From positions 5,525,501 to 5,589,500 of the forward strand of contig NZ_CP053564.1 in assembly GCF_013155125.1 (NCBI RefSeq): DNA of 64,000 nucleotides, written 5' to 3'. This document shows, piece after piece, positions 54,952 to 64,000 of the stretch. The notes beneath the pieces are model-generated. The model was not told the DNA's origin. It saw only the letters and a program-made list of their open reading frames with translations, and did no database searches. Position 1 is the first letter of the stretch, and each line of letters begins with the position of its first letter. The DNA is from Pseudonocardia broussonetiae. Its GTDB lineage: Bacteria > Actinomycetota > Actinomycetes > Mycobacteriales > Pseudonocardiaceae. The position numbers and the translations under genes were made by a program.

Positions 54952-56195
54952 CGCGCACCCGGTCGCCCGGCCGGGGTCCCGCCCCGCGCGGCGGGCGCCC
55001 GACGCGGGGCGATCCGCAGGTGCCCGCCGATCCAGAAGCAGGCGACGATCGCGGCGGCCGCCAGCAGTGGCCCCTTCACCTCCGCGGGCGCCGGGACCGG
55101 CCGGGCCGCGGTGGCCAGCACCATCAGCACCGGCCCCTGCACCACGAAGGCCGTGAACGCGGCCGCGACCCACCGCCGCGTCCGCCGTCCGGTGACCGGG
55201 AACCGGTGCTCGGCCGCGCCGACCAGCCACACCGACCCGGCCACGACGAGGATCCCCTCGACGGTCGCGGTCGCCAGCGCCTCGGCGTTCCACCCTCCGA
55301 GGAAGGGCGTGACATCGCGGGCGAGGTCGCGCACGCCGACGGCCAGCGCCAGGACGGGCAGCAGCACCAGGGTCACGGCGGTCGCGGCACTGCAGGCACG
55401 GCGCACGCCGTCCGGTACGTGCTCGGCCCAGCCGTGCCGTGCCACGACCACCCCGAGCGCGAACATGCCGAGGCACTGCGGCCACTGCCACAGGTGCAGG
55501 TCCAGGACCTGGCCGCTCCGCGCGGGGAAGGCGAGCCGCACCGCGAAGGACGCCACGGCGACGGCTGCGGCGGCGACGGCGACGTGCGCGAGCCCGAGCG
55601 GTCGGACCGGGGGGTGCGGGGCACGGCGGACGACGAGGCGCCAGAGCACCAGCCCGACCGAGTAGAGGAGCAGGACCAGCGCGAACCACAGCGACCCGGA
55701 GTCCAGCAGCGGGTCACGGCCGCGGAGCACGTCCCAGAAGGTGACGTCGCGACCGGCCGCGGCATGGGCCAGCCACACCGACGCCGGCCACACCAGCAGC
55801 GCGGACACCAGCCACGGCAGCCCCAGACGCAGCACCCGGTCGCGCAGGTAGCGGCGCGGGCCGCGGCGGGCCAGGGACCGCTCGGTGACCAGGCCCGCGA
55901 CGAAGAAGAACACCCCGATCACGAACAGGCCCGACGGGCCGAGCAGCGCCACCAGCACCAGCTCCGAGGCGGGGTTGAAGGTGACCTCGTTGACCTCGTC
56001 GTAGGCCCACCCGCCGACCGCGGAGTAGCCGAGCAGCGCGTGCCCGCCGATCACCCAGGCGACGAGGATGGTCCGCAGGACGTCGAGGTGCGGGGAGCGC
56101 CCCCCGGCCACGCCGGGCCGGGACCGCGCCGCCACCCGGTGGCGGACCGACCGGTGGAGTGCGGACGCCCGGGCGGGCGGTCGCTTCATGGCCAC
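54948..56195 (-). CDS. Acyltransferase-3 family membrane protein
   Basis: 415 aa from GTG 56195 with GGGAGG five bases ahead; ATG 56189 is the alternative. RSPHLDVLRTILVAWVIGGH is the acyltransferase-3 start with the catalytic His in GGHALLG; then about ten helices including SGLFVIGVFFFVAGLVTERS and LWQWPQCLGMFALGVVVARH. Transfers acyl groups to surface glycans or other membrane targets in the family. Confidence 0.85.
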   Translation of the reverse strand: MAMKRPPARASALHRSVRHRVAARSRPGVAGGRSPHLDVLRTILVAWVIGGHALLGYSAVGGWAYDEVNEVTFNPASELVLVALLGPSGLFVIGVFFFVAGLVTERSLARRGPRRYLRDRVLRLGLPWLVSALLVWPASVWLAHAAAGRDVTFWDVLRGRDPLLDSGSLWFALVLLLYSVGLVLWRLVVRRAPHPPVRPLGLAHVAVAAAAVAVASFAVRLAFPARSGQVLDLHLWQWPQCLGMFALGVVVARHGWAEHVPDGVRRACSAATAVTLVLLPVLALAVGVRDLARDVTPFLGGWNAEALATATVEGILVVAGSVWLVGAAEHRFPVTGRRTRRWVAAAFTAFVVQGPVLMVLATAARPVPAPAEVKGPLLAAAAIVACFWIGGHLRIAPRRAPAARGGTPAGRPGAR

Positions 56196-56282
56196 GGGAC
56201 CTCCCTGGACGGTGGCGGTGCGCAGCTCCGATCCTCGGGCGGCAGCGGTCGGCGCGGCAGAGGCGATGCGACCGACCCGGGC

Positions 56283-56296
56283 GGGCCCTTCGGCCG
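56283..56296. promoter_or_regulatory. Imperfect DosR-type box
   Basis: GGGCCCTTCGGCCG, one mismatch, 88 bp before the acyltransferase start and 252 bp before nitroreductase 2. Confidence 0.5.
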
Positions 56297-56299
56297 GGG

Positions 56300-56450
56300 T
56301 CACGGCCGCCCAGCTCCTCCGCCCGGACGAGCGACTCCTCGACGTCGTCCACACCGACGGAGAAGGTCACCCAGGGCGTCACCCCGGGCGGCACCGCCGT
56401 GATCCCCCGCCGATCTCGACGTGCACGACCGGGCCACCCCGAAGGCCCTG
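56300..56450 (-). pseudogene. VOC/glyoxalase-family gene remnant
   Basis: Minus-strand reading GGPVVHVEIGGG (the VOC start) is followed after a deletion by GITAVPPGVTPWVTFSVGVD and DVEESLVRAEELGG, the typical second half-module. Too short for a fold; middle and C-terminus gone. Confidence 0.7.
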
Positions 56451-56547
56451 GCAGCCAGGGCCGGACGGACCTGGCGGCCGGCCGGTTCGGCGGCACACGC
56501 TGTCGGCGCCGCCGCCGGGCGGTACCCGGACCGAGGAGGAGGTCGCC

Positions 56548-57522
56548 GTGCCACCGTTCCTGACGGCCGCCGTCGAGCAGGCCCTGCGGGCCCCGTCGGT
56601 GCACAACACCCAGCCCTGGCGGTGGCGGATCGGGGCGGACGCCGTCGAGCTGCACGCCGACCCCGACCGGCACCTGCCGGTGACCGACCCCGACCGCCGC
56701 GACCTGCTCCTGAGCTGCGGGGCGGTCCTGCACCACCTGACCGTCGCCCTCGCCGCAGCCGGCGCCGCCGCCGTCGTCGACCGCCTCCCCGACCCCGAGG
56801 ACTCCACGCACCTCGCGACCGTGTCCGTGGGCCCGGGACCGGCCACCGGCGCCGAGCTGTACCCGGCGATCGCGCAGCGCCGCACCGAGCGCAGGCGGAT
56901 GAGCCACCGCCCGATCCCCCAGGAGCTCCTGGCCGGTCTCGCCGCACGCGCCGCCGCGACGGGGGCGGTCCTGCTCCCGGTCACCGGGCCCGAGGCCCGC
57001 GCCCGGCTCGTCGAGACGTTCCGGCGCGCGGGTCAGCTGCAGCGCTGCGCCCCCGGCTACCCGGCCGAGCTGCGGCTGTGGACCCACCGCCTCCCCGGCG
57101 CCCGGGACGGCGTGCCCGCCGCCGCGCTCACCCGGGCCGGGCCCCGCGCCGCAGCGGCGGCTCCGCTGCGCGCGTTCCCGGACGGGCAGCTGCGGCAGGG
57201 AGCCCAGCAGAAGGGGCACGACGGCCCCGACGACGGAGCGGAGTACCTCGTCGTGGCCACGACCGGCGACACCGTCCTCGACCGGCTCCGGGCCGGCGAG
57301 GCCACGAGCGCCGTGCTGCTGGCGGCGACCCTCGCCGGCCTCGCGACCACACCGCTCAGCCAGGCGACGGAGGTCCCCGCCGTCCGGCAGGCCCTGGGGA
57401 GCAGCGTGCTGCGGGTGCCCGAGCAACCCCAGCTCGTCCTGCGCATCGGCTGGCCGGCCACCCACGCCGACCCGCTCCCCTCCACGCCACGCCGTCCGCT
57501 GCCCACGGTGCTCCTGGCCTGA
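56548..57522 (+). CDS. Acg-family nitroreductase-like protein 2
   Basis: 324 aa from GTG 56548, GAGGAGGTC upstream. AVEQALRAPSVHNTQPWRWR, LLSCGAVLHHLTVALAAAGA, AIAQRRTERRRMSHRPIP, ATLAGLATTPLSQATEV and LRIGWPATHADPLPSTPRR. Same family as the 39.1-kb protein, rather diverged. Confidence 0.9.
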   Translation: MPPFLTAAVEQALRAPSVHNTQPWRWRIGADAVELHADPDRHLPVTDPDRRDLLLSCGAVLHHLTVALAAAGAAAVVDRLPDPEDSTHLATVSVGPGPATGAELYPAIAQRRTERRRMSHRPIPQELLAGLAARAAATGAVLLPVTGPEARARLVETFRRAGQLQRCAPGYPAELRLWTHRLPGARDGVPAAALTRAGPRAAAAAPLRAFPDGQLRQGAQQKGHDGPDDGAEYLVVATTGDTVLDRLRAGEATSAVLLAATLAGLATTPLSQATEVPAVRQALGSSVLRVPEQPQLVLRIGWPATHADPLPSTPRRPLPTVLLA

Positions 57523-57682
57523 GCACGTCCGGGCGGGGAGCCGCCGCCGTCAGCGGCGAACGGCCCTGCTGCCACCGCCCTCCGACCCTGCGGGCGCACC
57601 CCGCTCGGCCGTGGCCGTCCGTGGCCGGTCCCGGCGATGATCCGCATGGACGGGTTTCCTGCAACCGGGATGAGGTGGCGCG

Positions 57683-58150
57683 GTGCACGTCGACCCTCTG
57701 CTCGGCTCCGGGATCCGGGTCCACCTCCCCACGCTCGCCCTGTCGGTGGCGGTGCTGACCGTCCTCGTGCTCGTCGGCGCGTTCCTCCCGCGGCTGCCGG
57801 GTCCCCTGCTCGCGGTGCTGCTCGCCACGGCGGCGAGCGTCGTGCTCGACCTGCCGGGCCACGGGGTGTCGGTGGTCGGTGCGGTGCGCCACCGGGACTC
57901 CCGTCGTTCGCCCTCCCGGCGGTGGGCGCGGCGGAGCTCGCCGCCCTGCTGCTGCCCGCGCTCGGCGTCGCCCTGGTCGTGCGACGAGCTGCGGAGCCGG
58001 GGCGTCCCCGTCGCACTGGCCCGCGCCGAGCACGAGCTGCTCGAGGACCTCGGGCGCCTCGGGCTGCGGGAGCGCACCGGCGAGGACCGGATCTTCCCCA
58101 CCCTCCCCACCGCGGTGGAGGCCTACCGACGGGAGTCGGCGTGTCCGTGA
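57683..58150 (+). pseudogene. SulP-type anion transporter remnant
   Basis: LGSGIRVHLPTLALSVAVLT and LLAVLLATAASVVLDLPGHG (frame 1), GLPSFALPAVGAAELAALLL (shifted frame), then back to frame 1 with RSRGVPVALARAEHELLEDL and RTGEDRIFPTLPTAVEAYR. These are a mid-transporter piece joined to the C-terminal STAS domain; the N-terminal helices and the segment between are deleted. A degenerate box (CCGCCCTCCGACCC, 57575-57588) is upstream. Confidence 0.75.
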
Positions 58151-58626
58151 CGGTACCGACCCGCACCGAGCACTACCGGGATGCCGACGCACCACCGGCC
58201 ACCGTCGTGGTGCCGCTCGTGTACGCGGTGGTCCGCGACGCGGCCGCCCGGCTCCTCCTGGTCCGCCGCGTCGACACCGGTGACTGGGAGCTCCCCGGTG
58301 GCCGCGTCGATCCCGGGGAGTCGGCCGTGACGGCGCTCGTCCGTGAGGTGGCCGAGGAGAGCGGCCTGGTGGTCGACGTGCAGGGCGTGTCGGGCCTGTA
58401 CTCCGACCCCGGTCACGTCGTGGAGCAGGCCGGGGTCGTCCGGCAGCCGTTCGCCGTCTGCTTCCACGCGACCGCGCAGCCTGGCGCTCCCCGGCCCGAC
58501 GGGTGCGAGACGAGCGAGGCGCAATGGTGGGACGTCGCCGACGTCGGCGGGTTGCCGATGCACCCCGCCGTGCGGCGGCGGGTGCGCGACGCGATCGGGC
58601 GGCCCGACCGGATGCACCTGGGGTGA
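58141..58626 (+). CDS. NUDIX hydrolase
   Basis: 161 aa from GTG 58141, overlapping the SulP remnant's end. Nudix box LPGGRVDPGESAVTALVREV followed by AEESGL (G-x5-E-x7-REUxEE-x-GU). Preceded by LLLVRRVDTGDWE. Hydrolyses nucleoside diphosphate-linked compounds; specificity unknown. Confidence 0.9.
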   Translation: MSVTVPTRTEHYRDADAPPATVVVPLVYAVVRDAAARLLLVRRVDTGDWELPGGRVDPGESAVTALVREVAEESGLVVDVQGVSGLYSDPGHVVEQAGVVRQPFAVCFHATAQPGAPRPDGCETSEAQWWDVADVGGLPMHPAVRRRVRDAIGRPDRMHLG

Positions 58627-58650
58627 GGAGCGTTCAGGTCCCCGGCGCGG

Positions 58651-59553
58651 TCAGGTCCCCGACAGCAGGTCGGCGGGCGGCGCGGCCGCCATCGCAGGTC
58701 CGACCACGACGACCGGGCACTCCGCGAACTCGACGAGGCCCCGGCTGGTGGACCCCAGCAGCATCCCGGCGGCGCCGGGTGCGGACGCGGGCAGCCGCCG
58801 GTGCCCCACGACGATCATCCGGGCCGTGCCCGCGCGGTCGAGCAGCGCCCGCAGCGGCGAGTCCTCGTCGACGTCGCGCTGCACCTCGATCCCCGGGTGC
58901 GTGGCGGTGACCCGGGCGAGCTCGGCCTCGAGCAGGTCGCGGGCCTCGGCCTCCAGCACGGGCCAGTCCTCGGTCCGGCGGTGGGCCGCCCCGTCGCTCG
59001 CGGCGACGACGTCCGACCAGACCCGCACGGCCATCAGGCGCGCACCCATCGCCCCGGCCAGCCCGGCTGCGACGTCGAGGGCCGCACGACCGGCCGGGGA
59101 TCCGTCGACGCCCACCACGACGGGGCCGCCGCGGGGCGGCGGCACGCGCGGCGAAGCGCCCCGCACCACCGCGACCGGGCACCGGACGCGCTCCAGGAGC
59201 GCGAGCGCGACCGAGCCCGCGAGCATGCCGGACCACGCGCCGTCCCCGTAGCTGCCGAGCACGAGCATCGCGGCACCGTCGGCGCAAGCGGTGAGGACGC
59301 CGACGGGCTCGCCGGGTCGCACCTCGGCGACGCAGTCGCGCACGCCCAGTCGCCGTGCGGTGGCGCGCAGCTCCGCCAGCCACACGGGCAGCACAGCGAT
59401 CGGCGCGTCCTGGTAGGAGCCCGGCACCACGTGCACCAGGTGCAGCGGCTCGCCCTGCCCGGAGGCGAGGTCGGCAGCCCACTCGGCAGCCTCACGGGCG
59501 GAGTCCGAGGCGTTCACCCCGACCACGATCGTCCCGTCCCTGCTCGCGTCCAT
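58651..59553 (-). CDS. Tandem universal stress protein D
   Basis: 300 aa from ATG 59553, GGAGGAGC upstream. Domain 1 TIVVGVNASDSAREAAEWAA ... MLVLGSYGDGAWSGMLAGSV; domain 2 PVVVGVDGSPAGRAALDVAA ... MIVVGHRRLPASAPGAAGML, where the first glycine motif is altered (GHRRL for GxRG), so ATP binding may be lost in domain 2. Box 88 bp upstream. Confidence 0.9.
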   Translation of the reverse strand: MDASRDGTIVVGVNASDSAREAAEWAADLASGQGEPLHLVHVVPGSYQDAPIAVLPVWLAELRATARRLGVRDCVAEVRPGEPVGVLTACADGAAMLVLGSYGDGAWSGMLAGSVALALLERVRCPVAVVRGASPRVPPPRGGPVVVGVDGSPAGRAALDVAAGLAGAMGARLMAVRVWSDVVAASDGAAHRRTEDWPVLEAEARDLLEAELARVTATHPGIEVQRDVDEDSPLRALLDRAGTARMIVVGHRRLPASAPGAAGMLLGSTSRGLVEFAECPVVVVGPAMAAAPPADLLSGT

Positions 59554-59640
59554 CTCGATGCTCCTCCGTCGGTCGTCCTGCGTGCGACCAGCGTCACCAC
59601 GTCGAGCGGGACGGCACAGGGGCGGCGGACCGCGGTCCTC

Positions 59641-59654
59641 GGGACCAAGGACCC
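59641..59654. promoter_or_regulatory. DosR-type box before Usp D
   Basis: GGGACCAAGGACCC, perfect to pattern, reverse complement GGGTCCTTGGTCCC. Confidence 0.7.
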
Positions 59655-59669
59655 GGACCTCGCCCCCTC

Positions 59670-59903
59670 CGTGTCGCCCTCGCCACCGCGCACCTCGCCG
59701 CGCACGTCCGCCGGCTGCCGACACCGAGGGACCGCGGACACCTGGCGACCGTGCGGGTCGTCGACGGGCCGCCCGAGAGGGGACTCGCGGAGCTCGGCCG
59801 GTACGTCGAGGAGCGCCGGACCGGGGTCGGGCACCCGGGGCCGGACCCGGGCCGGATCGAGCCGACACCGCGCCGGACGCTCGACGAGGTCCTGCTGCGC
59901 TGA
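59670..59903 (+). pseudogene. Acg-type nitroreductase remnant
   Basis: LRVALATAHLAAHVRRLPTP, RDRGHLATVRVVDGPPERGL and AELGRYVEERRT match residues ~70-120 of the nitroreductases; the following VGHPGPDPGRIEPTPRRTLD plus EVLLR match their last 25 residues. About 200 central residues and the N-terminus are gone. The two ends are joined in frame. Confidence 0.7.
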
Positions 59904-59948
59904 CGCGCTGCGCACCGGCGTGGCTCGGGACCCGCGACCGCAGCCGAC

Positions 59949-59962
59949 GGGCCGTTCGGCCC
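59949..59962. promoter_or_regulatory. DosR-type box before the second cyd operon
   Basis: GGGCCGTTCGGCCC, perfect fit, 73 bp before the cydA start. Links terminal oxidase expression to DosR. Confidence 0.75.
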
Positions 59963-60034
59963 TGCCGGCGTGTGGGCGGTGCGGGTGAAGGTCATCTCGA
60001 GCCGGATCACCGGCACCGAACGCTCGGAGGAGCG

Positions 60035-61432
60035 ATGACCCTCGACCTCGCACGGTGGCAGTTCGCGATCACCACCGTGTACCACTTCCTGTTCGTCCCG
60101 TTGACGATCGGGCTGTCCCTGCTCGTCGCCGGCATGCAGACCGCCTGGTACCGCACCGACGACGAGCGCTACCTGCGCATGACGAAGTTCTGGGGCAAGC
60201 TGCTGCTGATCAACTTCGCCATGGGCGTCGTGACCGGCATCGTCCAGGAGTTCCAGTTCGGCATGAGCTGGAGCGACTACAGCCGCTATGTCGGCGACGT
60301 CTTCGGCGCCCCGCTGGCCATCGAGGGCCTGCTCGCGTTCTTCCTGGAGTCCACGTTCCTCGGACTGTGGATCTTCGGCTGGGACCGCCTCCCGAAGCGG
60401 CTGCACCTGGCCTGCATCTGGCTCGCCTCGATCGGCACCGTCCTGTCGGCCTACTTCATCCTCGCCGCGAACTCGTGGATGCAGCACCCGGTCGGCTCGG
60501 TCGTCAACGACGAGCGGGGACGCGCCGAGCTGGTCGACTTCGGTGCCGTGCTCACCAACTCCACGGCAGTCGGAGCGTTCCTGCACACGATCACCGCGTG
60601 CTTCGTCACCGGCGGGATGTTCGTGATCGCGATCAGCGCCTGGCACCTCGGCCGCGGCCGGCACCCCGAGGTCTTCCGGCCCTCGATGCGCCTCGGACTG
60701 GTCACCGTGCTGATCGCGAGCCTGGGCGTCGTCGTCACCGGCGACCTGCAGGCGCGCCTGATGACCGAACAGCAGCCGATGAAGATGGCCGCGGCCGAGG
60801 CGCTCTACGACACCGTGGCGCCCGCGTCGTTCTCGCTGGTCACCGTCGGCTCGCTCGACGGGTCGCAGGAGCTGTTCAGCGTGCGTGTGCCGCGCATCCT
60901 GTCGTTCATGGCCACCGGGTCTTTCGACGGCGAGGTCGAGGGCATCAACCAGCTCCAGGCGGCCGCCGAGCGGGCCTACGGTCCCGGCGACTACACGCCG
61001 AACATCCCCGTGACGTACTGGACCTTCCGGCTCATGATCGGTTTCGGGATGCTGGCAGGCCTGATCTCCGTCGTCGGGCTGTGGCTGACCCGGCGCCGCG
61101 CCCGCCGTCCGGTGCCGCGCTGGTTCTACGTCGCCGGGGTTGCCGGGCTGGTGCTGCCGTTCGCGGCCAACAGCGTCGGTTGGATCTTCACCGAGATGGG
61201 GCGGCAGCCCTGGGCGGTCTACGGGATGCTGCGCACCGCCGACGGCGTCTCCCCCTCGGTCGGCACGCCGATGGCGCTCACCTCCCTGATCGTCCTCACG
61301 CTGCTCTACGGCGCGCTCGCGGTCGTCGACGGCTACCTGATGGTCCGCTACGCCGAGGCGGGGCCCCCGCCCGTCGCCCCGGAGTCCCCCGCCGACACCG
61401 ACGAGCCGCGGCCGCTGGCCGTGGCCTACTGA
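60035..61432 (+). CDS. cydA: Cytochrome bd oxidase subunit I, canonical form
   Basis: 465 aa from ATG 60035 with CGGAGGAG. His17 (LARWQFAITTVYHFLF) is the b595/d ligand position; GRQPWAVYGMLRTADGVSP near the end. The Q-loop region (FSLVTVGSLDGSQELFSVRV ... FDGEVEGINQLQAAAERAYG) is longer than in the first CydA. The first gene of cydA-cydB-cydD, the standard actinobacterial order, under a DosR-type box. Confidence 0.95.
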   Translation: MTLDLARWQFAITTVYHFLFVPLTIGLSLLVAGMQTAWYRTDDERYLRMTKFWGKLLLINFAMGVVTGIVQEFQFGMSWSDYSRYVGDVFGAPLAIEGLLAFFLESTFLGLWIFGWDRLPKRLHLACIWLASIGTVLSAYFILAANSWMQHPVGSVVNDERGRAELVDFGAVLTNSTAVGAFLHTITACFVTGGMFVIAISAWHLGRGRHPEVFRPSMRLGLVTVLIASLGVVVTGDLQARLMTEQQPMKMAAAEALYDTVAPASFSLVTVGSLDGSQELFSVRVPRILSFMATGSFDGEVEGINQLQAAAERAYGPGDYTPNIPVTYWTFRLMIGFGMLAGLISVVGLWLTRRRARRPVPRWFYVAGVAGLVLPFAANSVGWIFTEMGRQPWAVYGMLRTADGVSPSVGTPMALTSLIVLTLLYGALAVVDGYLMVRYAEAGPPPVAPESPADTDEPRPLAVAY

Positions 61433-61442
61433 AGGACCCGCC

Positions 61443-62481
<1,039 letters not shown>

Positions 62482-62485
<4 letters not shown>

Positions 62486-64000
62486 AGCCACTGGACCCGC
62501 GGCTGCTGCGGCACGCCTCGGCCGCGCGTCGCTACGTCGTGCTGGCCGCCGCGCTCGCCGTGGCGACCGCGGGCCTGGTGCTCGTCGCGGCCGAACTGCT
62601 CGCCCGCGCCGTCGACGCCGCCTTCCTCGGCGGCGCCGGCCTCGACGTGCTGGTCCCGCTGCTGGTGGGCCTGCTCGTCACCGTCACCGCCCGTGCGGTG
62701 CTCGCCTGGGCGGGCGAGGTGGCCGCGCACCGGGCCTCCACCGACGTCGTCCGGCAGCTGCGGTCGCGGCTCGTGGCGCACGTGCTGGCGCTCGGGCCGC
62801 GGCACCGCGACCTGCCGCCCACCGGCGAGCTGGCCACCCTGGCCGCCCGCGGGCTGGACGGGATGGAGGGCTACTTCAGCCGCTACCTGCCGACCCTGCT
62901 CGTCGCAGCCACCGTGCCGGCCGCCGTCGCCGGGCGCATCCTGTTCGCCGACCCGCTGTCGGGGCTGATCGTGGGGCTGACGGTCCCGCTCATCCCGATC
63001 TTCATGATCCTCGTCGGGCTGCACACCGAGCGCTCCACCCGCCGGCAGTGGCGCACCCTCGCCGTGCTCGGCCACCACTTCCTCGACCTCGTCGCCGGGA
63101 TGGACGTGCTCGTGGCCTTCGGTCGGGCCCGCCGCCAGTCCGGGCGGCTGCACGCGCTCGCCGACTCCTACCGGCAGGCCACGATGCGCACCCTGCGGGT
63201 CGCGTTCCTGTCCGCCCTCGTGCTCGAGCTGCTCGCTACGCTCTCGGTCGCGCTCGTCGCGGTGTCGGTCGGGCTGCGGCTCGTCGACGGCCGGCTCGAC
63301 CTCGTCACCGCGCTCGTCGTGCTGATCCTCGTGCCGGAGGTCTACCTCCCGCTGCGCGCCGTCGGCGCCCGCTTCCACGACTCCGCCGAGGGTCTCGCCG
63401 CTGCCGCGGAGGTGTTCGCCGTCCTGGAGGTGCCCGTCACCGGGACCGGCCGACGGATCCCGGCTCCGGACCCGTCGCGGCTCCCCGTGCACCTGGAGGC
63501 GGTCACCGTGGACGGCCGGGGCGGTCGCGTCCTCGACGGGTTCGACCTCGTCGTGGAGCCCGGCGCCGTGCTCGGGGTGCGGGGTCCGAGCGGGTCCGGC
63601 AAGTCCACCCTGGTCGACCTGCTGCTCGGGCTGCGCCGTCCCGACGACGGCCGCGTCACCGTCGGTGGCGTCGACCTCGCCGTCGTCGACCGCGACGCCT
63701 GGTCGCGCCGCGTCGCCTGGGTGCCCCAGCGGCCGGTGCTCGTGCGCGGCACCGTGACCGACAACATCCGCCTCGCCGCTCCCGACGCCTCCGACGAGCG
63801 GGTGGCGGCCGCCGCGGACGCCGCCGCGCTCGACGTGCCGCTCGACCGGAGTGTCGGTGAGGACGGCGTGGGCCTGTCCACCGGGCAGCAGCGCCGCGTC
63901 GCGCTCGCCCGCGCCGTGCTCGCCGACCGTCCGCTCCTGCTGCTCGACGAACCCACCGAGGGCGTCGACGCCGGCACCGAGGCCGCGATCGTCAGGGCGC
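62482..64000 (+). CDS. cydD: CydD-type ABC transporter (thiol exporter for bd assembly), 3' end outside window
   Basis: 506 codons present from ATG 62482, overlapping cydB (ATGA). N-terminal six-helix exporter domain (LRHASAARRYVVLAAALAVA ... LVVLILVPEVYLPLRAVGAR) and ABC domain: Walker A VRGPSGSGKSTLVDLLLG, Q-loop RVAWVPQRP, signature LSTGQQRRVALARAVL, Walker B PLLLLDEPTEGVD. Exports glutathione/cysteine-like thiols with CydC in the family; needed for bd assembly. The partner cydC would lie beyond the window or be fused. Confidence 0.92.

Noticed and set aside
57541..57600. Functional DosR-type box before the SulP remnant
   Set aside because: CCGCCCTCCGACCC has two mismatches in one half and precedes a dead gene; probably eroded.

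Overview
The window is about 73% GC. The gene families point to an actinobacterium of the Pseudonocardia type: OB-fold/SCP-x thiolase pairs, DUF222-HNH genes, a LexA box of actinobacterial form, leaderless promoters and a complete DosR/DosS pair. This assignment rests on gene content only; no 16S or tRNA gene is present.

Layout. (1) 1-5.6 kb: a dodecin, a CydA/CydB quinol oxidase of the short-loop kind, and small genes (LmeA-like, phasin-like, TIM-barrel, STAS). (2) 5.6-18 kb, minus strand: twelve tightly overlapping genes forming one operon. They encode an ATP-grasp/swivelling-His enzyme of the pyruvate phosphate dikinase family without its TIM barrel, a three-subunit biotin carboxylase/carboxyltransferase, an acyl-CoA ligase, a thiolase with its DUF35 partner, and at the promoter end a stand-alone swivelling-His domain with a ~515-aa partner I do not recognise. 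A LuxR regulator is divergent. (3) 19-20.7 kb: a palindromic repeat cluster and an SOS-box-preceded, frameshifted DUF222-HNH gene. (4) 20.8-25.1 kb: a second operon with two more swivelling-domain/partner sets, one of them fused into one protein, plus a CrtC/lipocalin-like protein. (5) 25.3-30.2 kb: aldehyde dehydrogenase, a luciferase-like monooxygenase and two related AraC regulators, joined by a shared promoter architecture. Regions 2-5 look like one catabolic locus; its substrate cannot be read from the sequence. ATP-dependent phosphorylation followed by biotin-dependent carboxylation, CoA activation and thiolysis of a ketone-like compound is a working inference.

(6) 30.5-64 kb: a hypoxia/dormancy island. 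It holds close homologues of DosR and DosS and many families known from the mycobacterial DosR regulon: universal stress proteins, CBS and CBS-BON proteins, Acg-type nitroreductases, a Rv2004c-type kinase, Rv1733c-like and Rv1738-like (DUF1876) proteins and a PPOX-fold protein. It ends with cydA-cydB-cydD. Nearly every transcription unit is preceded by the same palindrome, GGGNC-N4-GNCCC, matching the core of the mycobacterial DosR box. A copper/TPQ amine oxidase and amino-acid permease sit inside the island.

The island is also decaying: a P-type ATPase fused to a headless Usp gene, and fragments of DUF1876, CBS, DUF1003, VOC, SulP and nitroreductase genes. Single-base frameshifts interrupt the Rv2004c-like kinase, the second cydB and the HNH gene. 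All three simple frameshifts are one-base losses, so assembly error has to be excluded before calling them biological.
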